Origin: CAVWZH01 sp963765285
Lineage (GTDB): Bacteria > Acidobacteriota > Terriglobia > Terriglobales > Acidobacteriaceae
Reading direction: 5' to 3'
Length of the DNA: 64,000 nucleotides
Assembly: GCA_963765285.1 (NCBI GenBank)
Contig: CAVXVR010000002.1
Location: 310,001 to 374,000, forward strand
This document shows positions 1 to 8,399 of the stretch, piece after piece. The position numbers and the translations under genes were made by a program. Numbering within the stretch: position 1 is the first letter of the stretch; every line of letters begins with the position of its first letter. Under the pieces are notes generated by a model, which was not told the DNA's origin, did not search any database, and was given only the letters and a program-made list of their open reading frames with translations.

Positions 1-213
1 CCTGCCCACCCGCGGCGGGAGTCACGATCGGCCGAAAAACTCGACCGCCATGGATCACACCTTTAAATCAGTCGAATGGAAGCCTCGAAGCAAGATAGAT
101 CGTCTGGAAACCGGTTTGCTGCCGCTATGGTGCAGACGCTCAAAACACAGTGCGCCGGGTGCGAGTGGCCCGGCAGCCGGGTGCGGAGCGCAATCTATTG
201 TTTGAGGTGAACC

Positions 214-633
214 ATGTCGATCGCGGGCATCGCAAGCAGCATTCTCTTTCAGCCACAGAGCGTGCAGAGCAGTTCTTCACAGCAGTTCCAAACCGAGTTC
301 CAGCAACTGGGGCAGGACTTGCAAGCCGGGAATATCACCTCGGCGCAGCAGGATTTTGCGACTCTGCAACAGGACCTGCAGCAGGGGAGCAGCACGAATC
401 AGGTGCCGCATCATCACCATCATCATCTCCAGACCGAGCAGCCAAATTCGGCCAGCCAGCCGCAGAGTCAGATCGCGCAGGCCTTCAAGACGCTGGGACA
501 GGACCTGCAATCGGGAAACGTTTCCGGCGCGCAGCAAGTTTTCTCAACCCTGCAGCACGAGTTCCAGCAGTTGGGCGGCGTGGCTGCGACGGGCAATTCC
601 GCGGGTTCGGCGGGTGTGAATCTGACGGTCTGA
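214..633 (+). CDS. Small Gln/Ser-rich protein with duplicated motif and native His tract
   Basis: The 139-residue product is not recognised as a named family. It carries the same motif twice: a unit around residues 26-58 containing FQQLGQDLQAGN and SAQQDFATLQ, and a second around residues 90-122 containing FKTLGQDLQSGN and GAQQVFSTLQ. A hinge between them holds six consecutive histidines (about residues 66-71). No signal peptide or membrane segment is obvious. The start is supported by a GAGGTG ribosome site just before the ATG. It converges on ctaF, 37 bases away. The duplication suggests two copies of a small helical unit; the histidines could bind metal, but that is inference. Confidence 0.7.
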   Translation: MSIAGIASSILFQPQSVQSSSSQQFQTEFQQLGQDLQAGNITSAQQDFATLQQDLQQGSSTNQVPHHHHHHLQTEQPNSASQPQSQIAQAFKTLGQDLQSGNVSGAQQVFSTLQHEFQQLGGVAATGNSAGSAGVNLTV

Positions 634-670
634 GCCAGGGTCGCGGAACAACAACGAGCGGCCCGGCACC

Positions 671-958
671 TCACGACAGGAATCGAGTGGTGTAGTCGGC
701 CATGCTGAGACCCAGCAGCAGCAGCAAAAAGAAAAATGCGGAGACGATCACGACTTTGGTCATGCGCTCGTGAGCATACTTCACGTGCATGAAGAAGAGC
801 ACCACCAGCACGGCTTTGAACGTGGCAATCACCAGGGCCACAATCGTGTTGAAGGGGCCGAGGTCGACGAAAGAAACCGCGGCGGTGGCCACCGTCAAGC
901 AGAGCAGCGCGACCCAGATCCCGACGTAGAGTTTGATGGAGGAGATGTGCTCAGACAT
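671..958 (-). CDS. ctaF: Cytochrome c oxidase subunit IV (caa3 type)
   Basis: A 95-residue, three-helix membrane protein of the prokaryotic cytochrome c oxidase subunit IV family. The helix-turn sequence FFMHVKYAHERM is typical of the family. It is the last gene of the caa3 oxidase set and starts a few bases after the ctaE stop, so it is almost certainly co-transcribed. It is a small accessory subunit that stabilises the oxidase and carries no redox centre. Length is normal for the family and nothing looks broken. Confidence 0.9.
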   Translation of the reverse strand: MSEHISSIKLYVGIWVALLCLTVATAAVSFVDLGPFNTIVALVIATFKAVLVVLFFMHVKYAHERMTKVVIVSAFFFLLLLLGLSMADYTTRFLS

Positions 959-964
959 GCGGAT

Positions 965-1666
965 TCACCTTAACGGCTTTCGATCGATGAGATATAACAG
1001 CGGAAAAAGATAGATCCAGATAATGTCCACGAAATGCCAGTACAATCCGGCGTTTTCGACGGGCGTGTAGTAGTTGGCGCCGTATCGTCCCTTCCACGCG
1101 AAATAAGTGATCACGCCGAACAAGCCGATGCCAATGATCATGTGGAGCGCGTGCAATCCGGTCATGGCGAAATACAGCGAAAAATAGGTCTGCTCGGACT
1201 GCTGATCGATTCGTATCTGGGGATATTCCTTGGCAATGTCATCGGCATTGAAGGATGCTCCCGGAATGTGGTGCTCTTTGTATTTGTCGTACCACTCGAC
1301 GCCTTTGATCCCCAGGAAAGCCAAGCCGAATAACAGAGTGAGGATCAGGAGAATTACCAGCAGCTTTGTCTTGCCCATTTGCGCCGCCCGAACGCCGAGC
1401 GCGACCGTCAAGCTGCTGCAGATAAGCACCGCCGTGTTGATGGTGCCGAGCCAGATGTCGAGGCTGCGGCTGCCGGCGGCGAATTCGTTGAAATGCAGAT
1501 AGCGGTAGACGAGATAGGCGCAGAACATGCCGCCGAAGAACATCACTTCCGTAGCCAGGAACAACCACATGCCGAGGCTGGCGGCATCCCGCTGTTGCTC
1601 CACATCGGCGAAGTGGTGGAGCAGTTCTGGGCCGTGATGTTCAACCGCGACTGGACTATTGCTCAA
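965..1666 (-). CDS. ctaE: Cytochrome c oxidase subunit III
   Basis: A 233-residue heme-copper oxidase subunit III. It has about five transmembrane helices; motifs include LGMWLFLATEVMFFGG near residues 31-46 and the C-terminal YWHFVDIIWIYLF, where the WHFVD sequence is a family hallmark. Subunit III carries no metal but supports proton uptake and turnover stability of subunit I. The gene overlaps the end of ctaD by 11 bases, indicating translational coupling. The length matches short five-helix bacterial forms. Confidence 0.95.
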   Translation of the reverse strand: MSNSPVAVEHHGPELLHHFADVEQQRDAASLGMWLFLATEVMFFGGMFCAYLVYRYLHFNEFAAGSRSLDIWLGTINTAVLICSSLTVALGVRAAQMGKTKLLVILLILTLLFGLAFLGIKGVEWYDKYKEHHIPGASFNADDIAKEYPQIRIDQQSEQTYFSLYFAMTGLHALHMIIGIGLFGVITYFAWKGRYGANYYTPVENAGLYWHFVDIIWIYLFPLLYLIDRKPLR

Positions 1667-3287
1667 CCGCCACCTCCGGTTCCGGGATGTGCTCGTAGTT
1701 GTAGGCTTCGAAATTCACCACGGGAGTCTCTTCGAAATTGAAGGTCGGCGGCGGAGATGATGTTTGCCATTCCAGTCCGGCGGCATTCCATGGATTGTCG
1801 GGAGCGGGTTTGCCGTAGCGCATCGACCAGAGGAAATAAACCATGGGCAGGAGATAGCCGATCCCCAGTACCGTGGCGCCCGCGGTCGAAAGCACGTTCA
1901 GCACCTGGAACTCGGACGGATACTGCCAATAGCGGCGTGGCATGCCGACGTATCCCAGAACAAATTGCGGGAAGAAGGTGAGGTTGAAGCCGACGAAAAC
2001 AATCAACGCGGCCAGCCGGCCCCAGCTTTCGGGATACATGCGTCCGGAAATCTTCGGCCACCAGAAATGCATACCCGCCATATAGCCCATGACCGCACCG
2101 CCGACCATGATGTAGTGAAAATGAGCGATGACGAAGTAGGTGTCGGTAACGTGCACATTGATGCCCAGGGCCGCCAGGAACAATCCGGTCAGTCCGCCCA
2201 TGGTGAACAGGCCGATGAAGCCGAAGGCGTAAAGCATGGGAGTGGAGAAGGTGATCGAGCCCTTGTACATGGTCGCAGTCCAATTGAATACTTTGATGGC
2301 CGAGGGGACGGCTACCAGATAGCTCAACATGGAAAAGACCAGCGCGGAATAGAGCGAGATGCCGGCCACGAACATGTGGTGCGCCCAGACCAGGAATCCG
2401 AACACCGCGATGGCGATGCTCGACATGGCCACGAATTTGTAGCCGAAGATCCGCTTGCGAGAGAAACAGGGGACGATTTCTGTGACCACTCCCATCGCCG
2501 GCAGAATCATGATGTAGACCGCGGGATGGGAATAGAACCAGAACAAGTGTTGAAACAGAAGCGGATCTCCGCCGCGGGTGGGATCGAAGATTCCCAGGTG
2601 AAAGGCGCGTTCAAGAACCACCAGCACCAGAGTTACGGCGATCACCGGAGTGCCCAGCAACTGGATGACGCTGGTGGCGTAGTGGGCCCAGATGAACAGC
2701 GGCAATCGCGGCCAGGTCATGCCCGGGGCGCGCATGCGGTGAATGGTGACGACGAAGTTCAGGCCGGTCAGAATGGACGAAAATCCGGAGACAAAGATAG
2801 CGAGTCCGGCTTCAATCACGCGGGTGTTGCTGAAGGCGGTGCTGAAGGGCGTGTAGAAGGTCCAGCCAGTGTCGACCCCACCGGTCAGAATGCAGTGCAG
2901 ATACATGATGCCGGCGATGATGTAGAGATACCAGCTCAAGAGATTGATGCGCGGGAAAGCCAGGTCTTTGGCGCCGATCATCAGAGGGACAAGAAAGTTC
3001 CCCAGCACGGCTGGGATCGAAGGTATGAGGAAGAAAAAGATCATCACCTGGCCGTGCATGGTGAAGAGCTTGTTGTAAGTATCGGCCTGAACCAGATCGC
3101 CCGCCGGAGTGAGCAGTTCCAGGCGGATCAGCAAGGCAAAGAAGCCGCCGATGAAGAAGAAAAATGTGATGGAAATGAGATAGAGCAGCGCGATGCGCTT
3201 GTGGTCCGTGGTCAGCAGCCAGGACTTTACGCCATAGCTCTGATTCAGGTAGTTCTCGCGTTCCGCGGCAATTGCTGCAGTGGCCAT
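1656..3287 (-). CDS. ctaD: Cytochrome c oxidase subunit I (A2-type caa3 oxygen reductase)
   Basis: A 543-residue catalytic subunit that reduces O2 to water at the heme a3-CuB site and pumps protons. Visible ligands are FTMHGQVM (heme a histidine), YSHPAVYI (CuB histidine with the cross-linked tyrosine), WAHHMFVAG (CuB histidine pair) and AHFHYIMVGG (heme a3 and heme a histidines). Helix VI reads YSHPAV rather than the GHPEV form with the D-channel glutamate; in the accepted classification that marks the A2 subfamily, known from Rhodothermus and Thermus relatives. It follows ctaC directly and overlaps ctaE. All key residues are present. Confidence 0.97.
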   Translation of the reverse strand: MATAAIAAERENYLNQSYGVKSWLLTTDHKRIALLYLISITFFFFIGGFFALLIRLELLTPAGDLVQADTYNKLFTMHGQVMIFFFLIPSIPAVLGNFLVPLMIGAKDLAFPRINLLSWYLYIIAGIMYLHCILTGGVDTGWTFYTPFSTAFSNTRVIEAGLAIFVSGFSSILTGLNFVVTIHRMRAPGMTWPRLPLFIWAHYATSVIQLLGTPVIAVTLVLVVLERAFHLGIFDPTRGGDPLLFQHLFWFYSHPAVYIMILPAMGVVTEIVPCFSRKRIFGYKFVAMSSIAIAVFGFLVWAHHMFVAGISLYSALVFSMLSYLVAVPSAIKVFNWTATMYKGSITFSTPMLYAFGFIGLFTMGGLTGLFLAALGINVHVTDTYFVIAHFHYIMVGGAVMGYMAGMHFWWPKISGRMYPESWGRLAALIVFVGFNLTFFPQFVLGYVGMPRRYWQYPSEFQVLNVLSTAGATVLGIGYLLPMVYFLWSMRYGKPAPDNPWNAAGLEWQTSSPPPTFNFEETPVVNFEAYNYEHIPEPEVAVEQ

Positions 3288-3288
3288 G

Positions 3289-4284
3289 CTATTGCACCTT
3301 CGGTCCTTGTCCCTGGGGCTGCGTGCTGGCGGCGATTCCGGTCCGTCCGTCCGGCGCGGGCTTGCTCAACGATTTGACGTACGCGACCAGCGCGTTCAGT
3401 TGTTCCTCGCTGACCAATCCTTGAAAAACCGGCATGATGGGCTTGAATCCGGCGACAACTTTGGCGCTGGGAGACAAAATCGATTCGCGGACGTAGTCCT
3501 CATCTGCAACTACTGTGCGCCCATCTTCCAGCATAACTTTGCTGCCAAAAACTCCGACCAGGTTCGGACCGCGTCCCTGGGTATCGGAGCGATGGCAGGT
3601 GGAGCAAGCCAGTTGTTGAAACAATGCTTCACCGGTAGTGGCCAAGGAGCCCGTGGGCGCGCCTCCTCCCAGCCAGGCCTCGTATTGCGCGGGTTCCAGA
3701 ACTACCACCTGACCGATCATGCCGGAGTGCATGGTCCCGCAATACTCGGCGCAGAATAGATGGTACGTGCCGGGCTTGGTAGCGCGGAACCAGAGCGTGG
3801 TGTAGCGGCCGGGCAGCACGTCTTGTTTGAGCCGGAACGCCGGCACGTAAAAACTGTGAATTACGTCCTGCGAAGTCATGATCAGCTTTACGTCGCGGCC
3901 CACGGGGACGTGCAATTCGTTGATTTCACGCTGCCCTTCTTCGTGCTGCAGCTTCCACATCCATTGTTTGGCTACGACGTAGACTTCAGTGGCGTCACGC
4001 GGAGGCGTCCGCTCGTGGAAGTAAATGACTGCTCCCCAGCCGAAGATGACCATGAAGAGCAGCAGCGGAGAAACTGACCAGGTGATTTCGAGGATCGTGG
4101 AGCCCTCGATCTGCTCGGGAACGTTGCCTTTATGGCGGCGATACCGGGTGGCGAAATAGAGGATGAGCACGAAGATGGTCGCGCTCATCAGCACAGACAG
4201 AGTCACCAGAAAGATGTAGAGGGCATCTACCTGGCCGGCCACCGTCGAGGCCCGCGTGGGCCATAGTGGAAACGTGTCGAACAT
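3289..4284 (-). CDS. ctaC: Cytochrome c oxidase subunit II with fused cytochrome c
   Basis: A 331-residue caa3 subunit II. Two N-terminal transmembrane helices (about residues 22-46 and 68-92) precede a cupredoxin domain with the CuA site: DVIHSFYVP histidine, then CAEYCGTMHSGM giving the Cys-Cys-His-Met ligands. A C-terminal cytochrome c domain begins near residue 215 with the heme site CSTCH and a likely methionine ligand in KPIMPVFQG. Electrons enter through this heme, pass to CuA and then to subunit I. The fused cytochrome makes this a caa3 rather than aa3 enzyme and fits direct electron transfer from the alternative complex III encoded upstream. Confidence 0.97.
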   Translation of the reverse strand: MFDTFPLWPTRASTVAGQVDALYIFLVTLSVLMSATIFVLILYFATRYRRHKGNVPEQIEGSTILEITWSVSPLLLFMVIFGWGAVIYFHERTPPRDATEVYVVAKQWMWKLQHEEGQREINELHVPVGRDVKLIMTSQDVIHSFYVPAFRLKQDVLPGRYTTLWFRATKPGTYHLFCAEYCGTMHSGMIGQVVVLEPAQYEAWLGGGAPTGSLATTGEALFQQLACSTCHRSDTQGRGPNLVGVFGSKVMLEDGRTVVADEDYVRESILSPSAKVVAGFKPIMPVFQGLVSEEQLNALVAYVKSLSKPAPDGRTGIAASTQPQGQGPKVQ

Positions 4285-4325
4285 ATCCTAGAACTTCACC
4301 TCGCTTGCTGCACCGAAATCTCTGG

Positions 4326-5185
4326 TCATGCTCGATGACCTTGCGTCGCGGGCTCCCGGCGGGAGAGGACTGCCAAAAGAATTCCCACCGCCAGCATGGT
4401 CGCCAGCGCGGCCAGCCGTAAAATCCGCGAAATCACTGCGCCATATTTGCCGGTTTCCGGATTGTAGTGATAGCAGTACAGCAAGACTTGATCCACCACA
4501 GTGCCGATCCGGTTTTCGGAAGCCTGCACCAATCCCAGACGCAGGTCTTTGGGCGGGTATTCGACTCCGTAGTAGTACTGGGAAATCTTGCCCTGGGCGT
4601 AAGCACCATGATGGCTGTGGTGTGCGCGAACTGTCCCGTTGCCGAATCGTATTGATATTGGAATCCGGCGGCTTTGGTCAGGGCGTCGATCGATTCCTGC
4701 GGGCCGGTCAGGAAGTGCCAGCCAGCTGCGGCGGACGGGCGGTTATAGCGCTTCAGATATTCGGCTTTCTTGGCGGAGGCCACTTCCGGCGTTTCGCGGG
4801 AGTCGAAGCTCACCGTGAGCACGTCGAACTCTTTGCCCACATCGAATTTCAAAACGCGCAGCGTGCTGGTGAGGCCAGTCAAAACCTCTCCGCAAAGCAT
4901 CGGGCACTGGTAGTAGACAAGATTCAGAATCATGGGGCGCTTGCCGAAGTAATCGCCCAGACGGACTGATTTTCCGGTTTCGTCGCGGAACTCGAGCCCG
5001 GGAGGAATCTGTTCGTCGAGATGCTGTTCGATGCCGACATTTTTCAACCCCGGCGGACGGATGTTTGCCGGCGGGGACATGATGCCTTGCGACATGGCCT
5101 GGCTGAAGGCTCCGGGCGCGATTGTCAGCAGGCATAGCATCAGCGTCCAGGCGGGCATCGAATTGGTTCGCTTCTTATTCATCAC
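4326..5185 (-). CDS. SCO1/SenC-type copper chaperone, frameshifted
   Basis: SCO family proteins deliver copper to the CuA centre of oxidase subunit II, which fits the position just before ctaC. The product starts with a signal peptide (about residues 1-28), has the copper-binding CPMLCGE (CxxxC) motif and the distant histidine in FAHTTAIM. Immediately after VLTP the reading frame is lost; shifting by one base in the GGG run at 4595-4597 restores a C-terminus containing VQASENRIG and ending in a membrane anchor. In the uncorrected frame the protein ends with an unrelated tail at 4433. All copper ligands lie before the break, so only the anchor would be lost if the shift is real. A single missing base is equally consistent with consensus error. 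Confidence 0.88.
4595..4597 (-). other. Frameshift site in the SCO gene
   Basis: On the coding strand the sequence reads ACGCCCAGGGCAAG. One additional C would give Thr-Pro-Gln-Gly-Lys-Ile and join the two halves of the protein. A three-base C run is a plausible place for a one-base consensus error. Confidence 0.75.
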
Positions 5186-5198
5186 TTGTTACACACCA

Positions 5199-5708
5199 CT
5201 ACTTCGCCGGGCTTTGCCCGGGGGGACGGGCGAGGGCGCCCGTCGCTACGTGTTCCGGTGCTGCTCCTTGCGGCCGGGTCGGCAGGCCGCGTTGCGCGAC
5301 CAGTTCCATGGCGCGCTCGATCGGAATGTGGACCACGCCCGCCGGCTGGTTCACCCAGCCATAGCTGTTGAGGGTCTCTTCTTCGCCGGTGCGGAATTGA
5401 TTTATCTCCTGACGTTCGTTCTCTTCGAGCCTGGGATCGGGAAACGTGGTTTTGATTTGCTCCTGCACTTTGCTGCGAGGCAGATTACGCTCCAGCGGTC
5501 CGGTCGATATCACCAACGGATTCTGCTCAGGCTGGCTCGCCCGCGAGCGCGCATCGAGGAATGCGTACATCCCGCGCAGAAACAAGAACACCAGAACGCA
5601 GACGACGATCAGCCCGATCAGAAAGGCGTATACGGTCCCCGCGTTCCAGTCTTCGCGCTCGAAACCAGTGCCTTCGTTGTGCTCTTCGATTTGTTGTTGA
5701 TCACTCAT
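5199..5708 (-). CDS. Small single-pass membrane protein in the act-cta operon
   Basis: A 169-residue protein with one transmembrane helix near residues 25-46 (VYAFLIGLIVVCVLVFLFL) and a hydrophilic remainder containing WVNQPAGVVHIPIERAMELV. No cofactor motifs are visible. It sits between actF, whose start it nearly overlaps (4 bases), and the SCO gene, so it is probably an assembly factor or minor subunit of the complex III-caa3 supercomplex; that role is inferred from position only. The C-terminal part (about residues 155-169) is encoded by a GC-rich inverted repeat at 5225-5244, so the tail may be repeat-derived. Confidence 0.75.
   Translation of the reverse strand: MSDQQQIEEHNEGTGFEREDWNAGTVYAFLIGLIVVCVLVFLFLRGMYAFLDARSRASQPEQNPLVISTGPLERNLPRSKVQEQIKTTFPDPRLEENERQEINQFRTGEEETLNSYGWVNQPAGVVHIPIERAMELVAQRGLPTRPQGAAPEHVATGALARPPGQSPAK
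5225..5244. repeat. GC-rich inverted repeat GACGGGCG / CGCCCGTC
   Basis: Perfect 8-base arms (5225-5232 and 5237-5244) flank a 4-base loop, followed by GCTACG. It lies inside the 3' end of the small membrane protein gene. It resembles short dispersed palindromes seen in many soil bacterial genomes. Confidence 0.6.
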
Positions 5709-6922
5709 TTTGCGGCGTGTTCGTGCGACGGTTCCAACACTTCCTGGGCAAAGGCGTCATACGCGGGCACCAGCGGTATCGAAGCCAGATTGCGGAAGAA
5801 GTACGCCAGCCACAGCCCGCCCATCGCCACTGGCACCACGATGTCCGACAAAGTCACGGTGAAGCTCTTGGAGAAATTCGGCTCGATCATCCAGAACAAA
5901 TCCAGGTAGCGCATCAGCAGCAACCAGACCGCCAGCCAGACGAGCCGCGTTACATCGCGCTTGAACGGGCGCGAAAGCAGCAGCACGAATGGTACGGCGA
6001 AGTTGAAGATGACGAGAAACAGTCCGATAGCTTCCCAGCCGCCATTCAATCGCTTCATGTACCAGGTGATTTCTTCCGGCAGGTTGCCCGCCCAGATGAT
6101 CAGCCATTGCGAAAAGCTGAAGTAGGCCCAGACCATCACGAAAGCCAGCATCAGCTTCCCATGATCGTGGACATAGTCGGGCTTCAGCAGTTCTGACATC
6201 GGCCGGTAGCGGAAAAGGATGCGTTCAATCACCACCGCGAAACAAAGCGCCGCGAGCACTTCGCCGATCAAGACCAGAAGTCCATAGATCGTGGAAATCC
6301 AGCTGGGATCGAGCGACATCACCCAGTCTATAGCCGCGAAAGTAATGGTAAAGCCATACAGAATCAGCCCCGGCCCGCTCAGAGCTTTGAATCGGCCGGT
6401 ATTGTCGCGGGCGCCGGGGTGGTCCTGCTCCTCCGACCATTTGGTCAGGAGAAACGACAGCAGGTTCCATATGGCGAAATAAATCGCCGCGCGAATGATG
6501 AAACCAGGCACCGACAAATACGATTGCGTGATCTGCTGCAAGTGCTCGCGCAGGTGTTTATCTGCGATGCCGTCGAGCGGGCGCGCCCATATGTACAATT
6601 TCGGCAGGTTGAACACAAAAGGAACAAACAGCAATGTCATCAGCGGCACGCAGCGCATGGCCGCGCCCAGGATGCGCCGGATCACCATGCCCCAAGCGCC
6701 TTTGGTCAGGTGCCGAAGCATGAGGATGGCCATCGAACCTAGAGTTACGCCCAGCCAGCACATAAAGGCCAATAGGTAGCCTCGGAAGAATTGCTCGGGC
6801 TGGATAAACGCCAATCCGATGGCGGCCACGCTGAAGACCACGCCCACGATGAGCGAACGGCGTCCGATGCTCTTTACCACCGGCGGGGCCATCAGGTTGA
6901 GATTGTGGGCTGCCGTGCTCAT
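5705..6922 (-). CDS. actF: Alternative complex III membrane subunit ActF
   Basis: A 405-residue integral membrane protein with about ten predicted helices, matching ActF of alternative complex III (annotated elsewhere as quinol:cytochrome c oxidoreductase quinone-binding subunit 2). Visible features are the acidic-aromatic helix FAAIDWVMSLDPSWIST and the loop WAYFSFSQWLIIWAGNLPEE, both characteristic of the family. ActF is related to the NrfD-type subunit ActC and may contribute to quinol binding or proton translocation. It overlaps the start of the downstream small gene and the end of actE by a few bases, showing tight coupling. Confidence 0.95.
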   Translation of the reverse strand: MSTAAHNLNLMAPPVVKSIGRRSLIVGVVFSVAAIGLAFIQPEQFFRGYLLAFMCWLGVTLGSMAILMLRHLTKGAWGMVIRRILGAAMRCVPLMTLLFVPFVFNLPKLYIWARPLDGIADKHLREHLQQITQSYLSVPGFIIRAAIYFAIWNLLSFLLTKWSEEQDHPGARDNTGRFKALSGPGLILYGFTITFAAIDWVMSLDPSWISTIYGLLVLIGEVLAALCFAVVIERILFRYRPMSELLKPDYVHDHGKLMLAFVMVWAYFSFSQWLIIWAGNLPEEITWYMKRLNGGWEAIGLFLVIFNFAVPFVLLLSRPFKRDVTRLVWLAVWLLLMRYLDLFWMIEPNFSKSFTVTLSDIVVPVAMGGLWLAYFFRNLASIPLVPAYDAFAQEVLEPSHEHAAK

Positions 6923-7584
6923 TTCGGTGCCTCGTTCTGCATCGCGGGCTTAGGCTCCAACACCGGCGGGGTTGCTCCTGAGCCCGGCGCCTCAAATTGC
7001 GGGGGGACGGAAGGTACCTTCTGTCCGGCCGGAACATCCGCCACGGTCGCGTTCTGGCTGAGTTGCAGCGCACGGACGTAGGCCACGATGCACCAGCGGT
7101 CGCGCGGCGGAATCTGCGAAGCGTAATCCGGCATGGCGCCGAAGCCGTTGGTCATCACATCAAAGAAATAGCCCAGCGGGGCCTGCCGCAGACGCGCGAT
7201 GTGATACGACGGCGGACGCCGGAATCCGCGTTGCACGATCATGCCGTTGCCGTCTCCCATGCGCGAGTGGCAGGGGGCGCAGAAAATGTTGTAGCGCTGC
7301 TGTCCTCGTAGGAGCACGTCTTCAGTGACGGGGAACGGCATGTAGTCGCCGGGATTGCTCCCGATCTTACCGGTATAGAAGTAGGCGTCTTCGTGCAACT
7401 GCCCCCGCGCCACGGTGCCTTCGACCGGAGGCCGGGCCGAGCGCAGGTCGGCGTAGAAATCGCTTTCGGCCAGCGGGTTGAAGCGCGGTTGGTTCTGCAT
7501 GTCATGGCGGCAGCCGGCGAAGAGAAGAACGAGGGTGACGATCAAGGTCGCTATTGCCGCACGCGCAATCTTCCAACTTGTCAT
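6919..7584 (-). CDS. actE: Alternative complex III monoheme cytochrome c subunit ActE
   Basis: A mono-heme c-type cytochrome lipoprotein that probably passes electrons from complex III to the oxidase. The chosen ATG (7582-7584) gives 221 residues starting MTSWKIARAAIATL, with a lipobox LLFAGC at about residues 18-23 and a single heme site CAPCH. A longer frame reaches 7755, but its first 57 residues are translated from a dispersed repeat and are not credible. The start codon itself lies within the terminal inverted repeat of that element, which is unusual. The gene overlaps actF by 4 bases. Confidence 0.92.
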   Translation of the reverse strand: MTSWKIARAAIATLIVTLVLLFAGCRHDMQNQPRFNPLAESDFYADLRSARPPVEGTVARGQLHEDAYFYTGKIGSNPGDYMPFPVTEDVLLRGQQRYNIFCAPCHSRMGDGNGMIVQRGFRRPPSYHIARLRQAPLGYFFDVMTNGFGAMPDYASQIPPRDRWCIVAYVRALQLSQNATVADVPAGQKVPSVPPQFEAPGSGATPPVLEPKPAMQNEAPK

Positions 7585-7817
7585 CCTGAGCGGAGTGCGG
7601 CCCGCGCGGAGTGCGGGCTGCACGGAGTCGAAGGACCGGGGAGCGGCTGCGAGCGTCGCGGAAATTGCAAAACATTCTTCCCGTGCACCGTGCTTCGCGG
7701 GAGCAACGTCGCGGGGAGAATTCCCTGAGAAGCCGTTGGCGCTCCGTGCGGGCATGGGGTCCTTCGACTGCGGACGCCCTTCGCTTTGCGAAGCGCGTCC
7801 TCCGCTCAGGATGACAG
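7580..7817. repeat. MITE-like inverted-repeat element, copy 1
   Basis: A roughly 238-base element bounded by GTCATCCTGAGCGGAG and its complement CTCCGCTCAGGATGAC, with an inner inverted pair GTCGAAGGACC / GGGTCCTTCGAC. It fills most of the gap between actD and actE, in inverted orientation relative to copies 2 and 3, as judged from the asymmetric core (CAGGGAATTCTC on the opposite strand). No open frame inside looks like a protein, so it is non-autonomous. It overlaps the actE start codon. Confidence 0.85.
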
Positions 7818-7862
7818 GGGTTTTGCGTTCCGCTGCCCAGGCGCCGAATTTGGCAACGAGGC

Positions 7863-8399
7863 TCAGCTTGGCACCTCCGAGATGGAGCGTGCTCCCAGGC
7901 CTTCCAGAAAGCGGCGCGCGCCAGCCGCGTCATATTTGGGGTCGGTGGAAAAAATAATCAGGAAGAAGCGGTCTTTTGTGGCCAGCGCGAAACGCGGCAC
8001 ATGAAATACCGGGTGGTAAGGCATGGGCAGACCGTTCAGCGCCAGCATGCCCAGCACGGCAAAGATTCCCGCAAAAAGAATGGTCATCTCGAACGTGACC
8101 ACAATGAACGACGGCCAGGAGTGATATGGTTTGCCCCCAACGTTCAAGGGATAGTCGATGACGTTGATCCAGTACTGCATCAGATAGCCGGTGAGGCCGC
8201 CCAAAATCCCGCCGATCAGCGTGACCAGAGGTACGTGGTTGTGGTGGAACCCAATGGCTTCGGTCAACTCTTCGATGGGGAACGGGCTATAGGCGTCGAT
8301 CTTGCGGTATCCGGCTTCATAGGTCTGGCGCGCCGCCGCCACCAGAGTGGTGGCTGAATCGAACTCCGCCATCATGCCGTAGATGGGAGTGCGCTTCAT
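7863..8399 (-). CDS. actD: Alternative complex III subunit ActD (DUF3341)
   Basis: A 178-residue protein of the DUF3341/ActD family. The N-terminal soluble part begins with IYGMMAEFDSATTLVAAAR and contains DAYSPFPIEEL, a family signature; two transmembrane helices follow (about residues 57-77 and 97-120), with the charged loop YHPVFHVPRF after them. ActD is a small membrane-anchored subunit of alternative complex III without a known redox centre. The gene overlaps actC by 4 bases. Downstream is repeat element copy 1, which separates it from actE. Confidence 0.93.
   Translation of the reverse strand: MKRTPIYGMMAEFDSATTLVAAARQTYEAGYRKIDAYSPFPIEELTEAIGFHHNHVPLVTLIGGILGGLTGYLMQYWINVIDYPLNVGGKPYHSWPSFIVVTFEMTILFAGIFAVLGMLALNGLPMPYHPVFHVPRFALATKDRFFLIIFSTDPKYDAAGARRFLEGLGARSISEVPS

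Noticed and set aside
408..425. His6 stretch as a cloning tag or vector contamination
   Set aside because: The tract is internal, between two copies of the same natural motif, and flanked by normal genome sequence.
1764..3377. 537-codon frame on the plus strand
   Set aside because: It is antisense to ctaD, His/Gln/Glu-rich and without family motifs: a coding-strand shadow in GC-rich DNA.
7585..7755. N-terminal extension of ActE to 7755
   Set aside because: It translates the repeat element; the lipoprotein signal starts at 7584.
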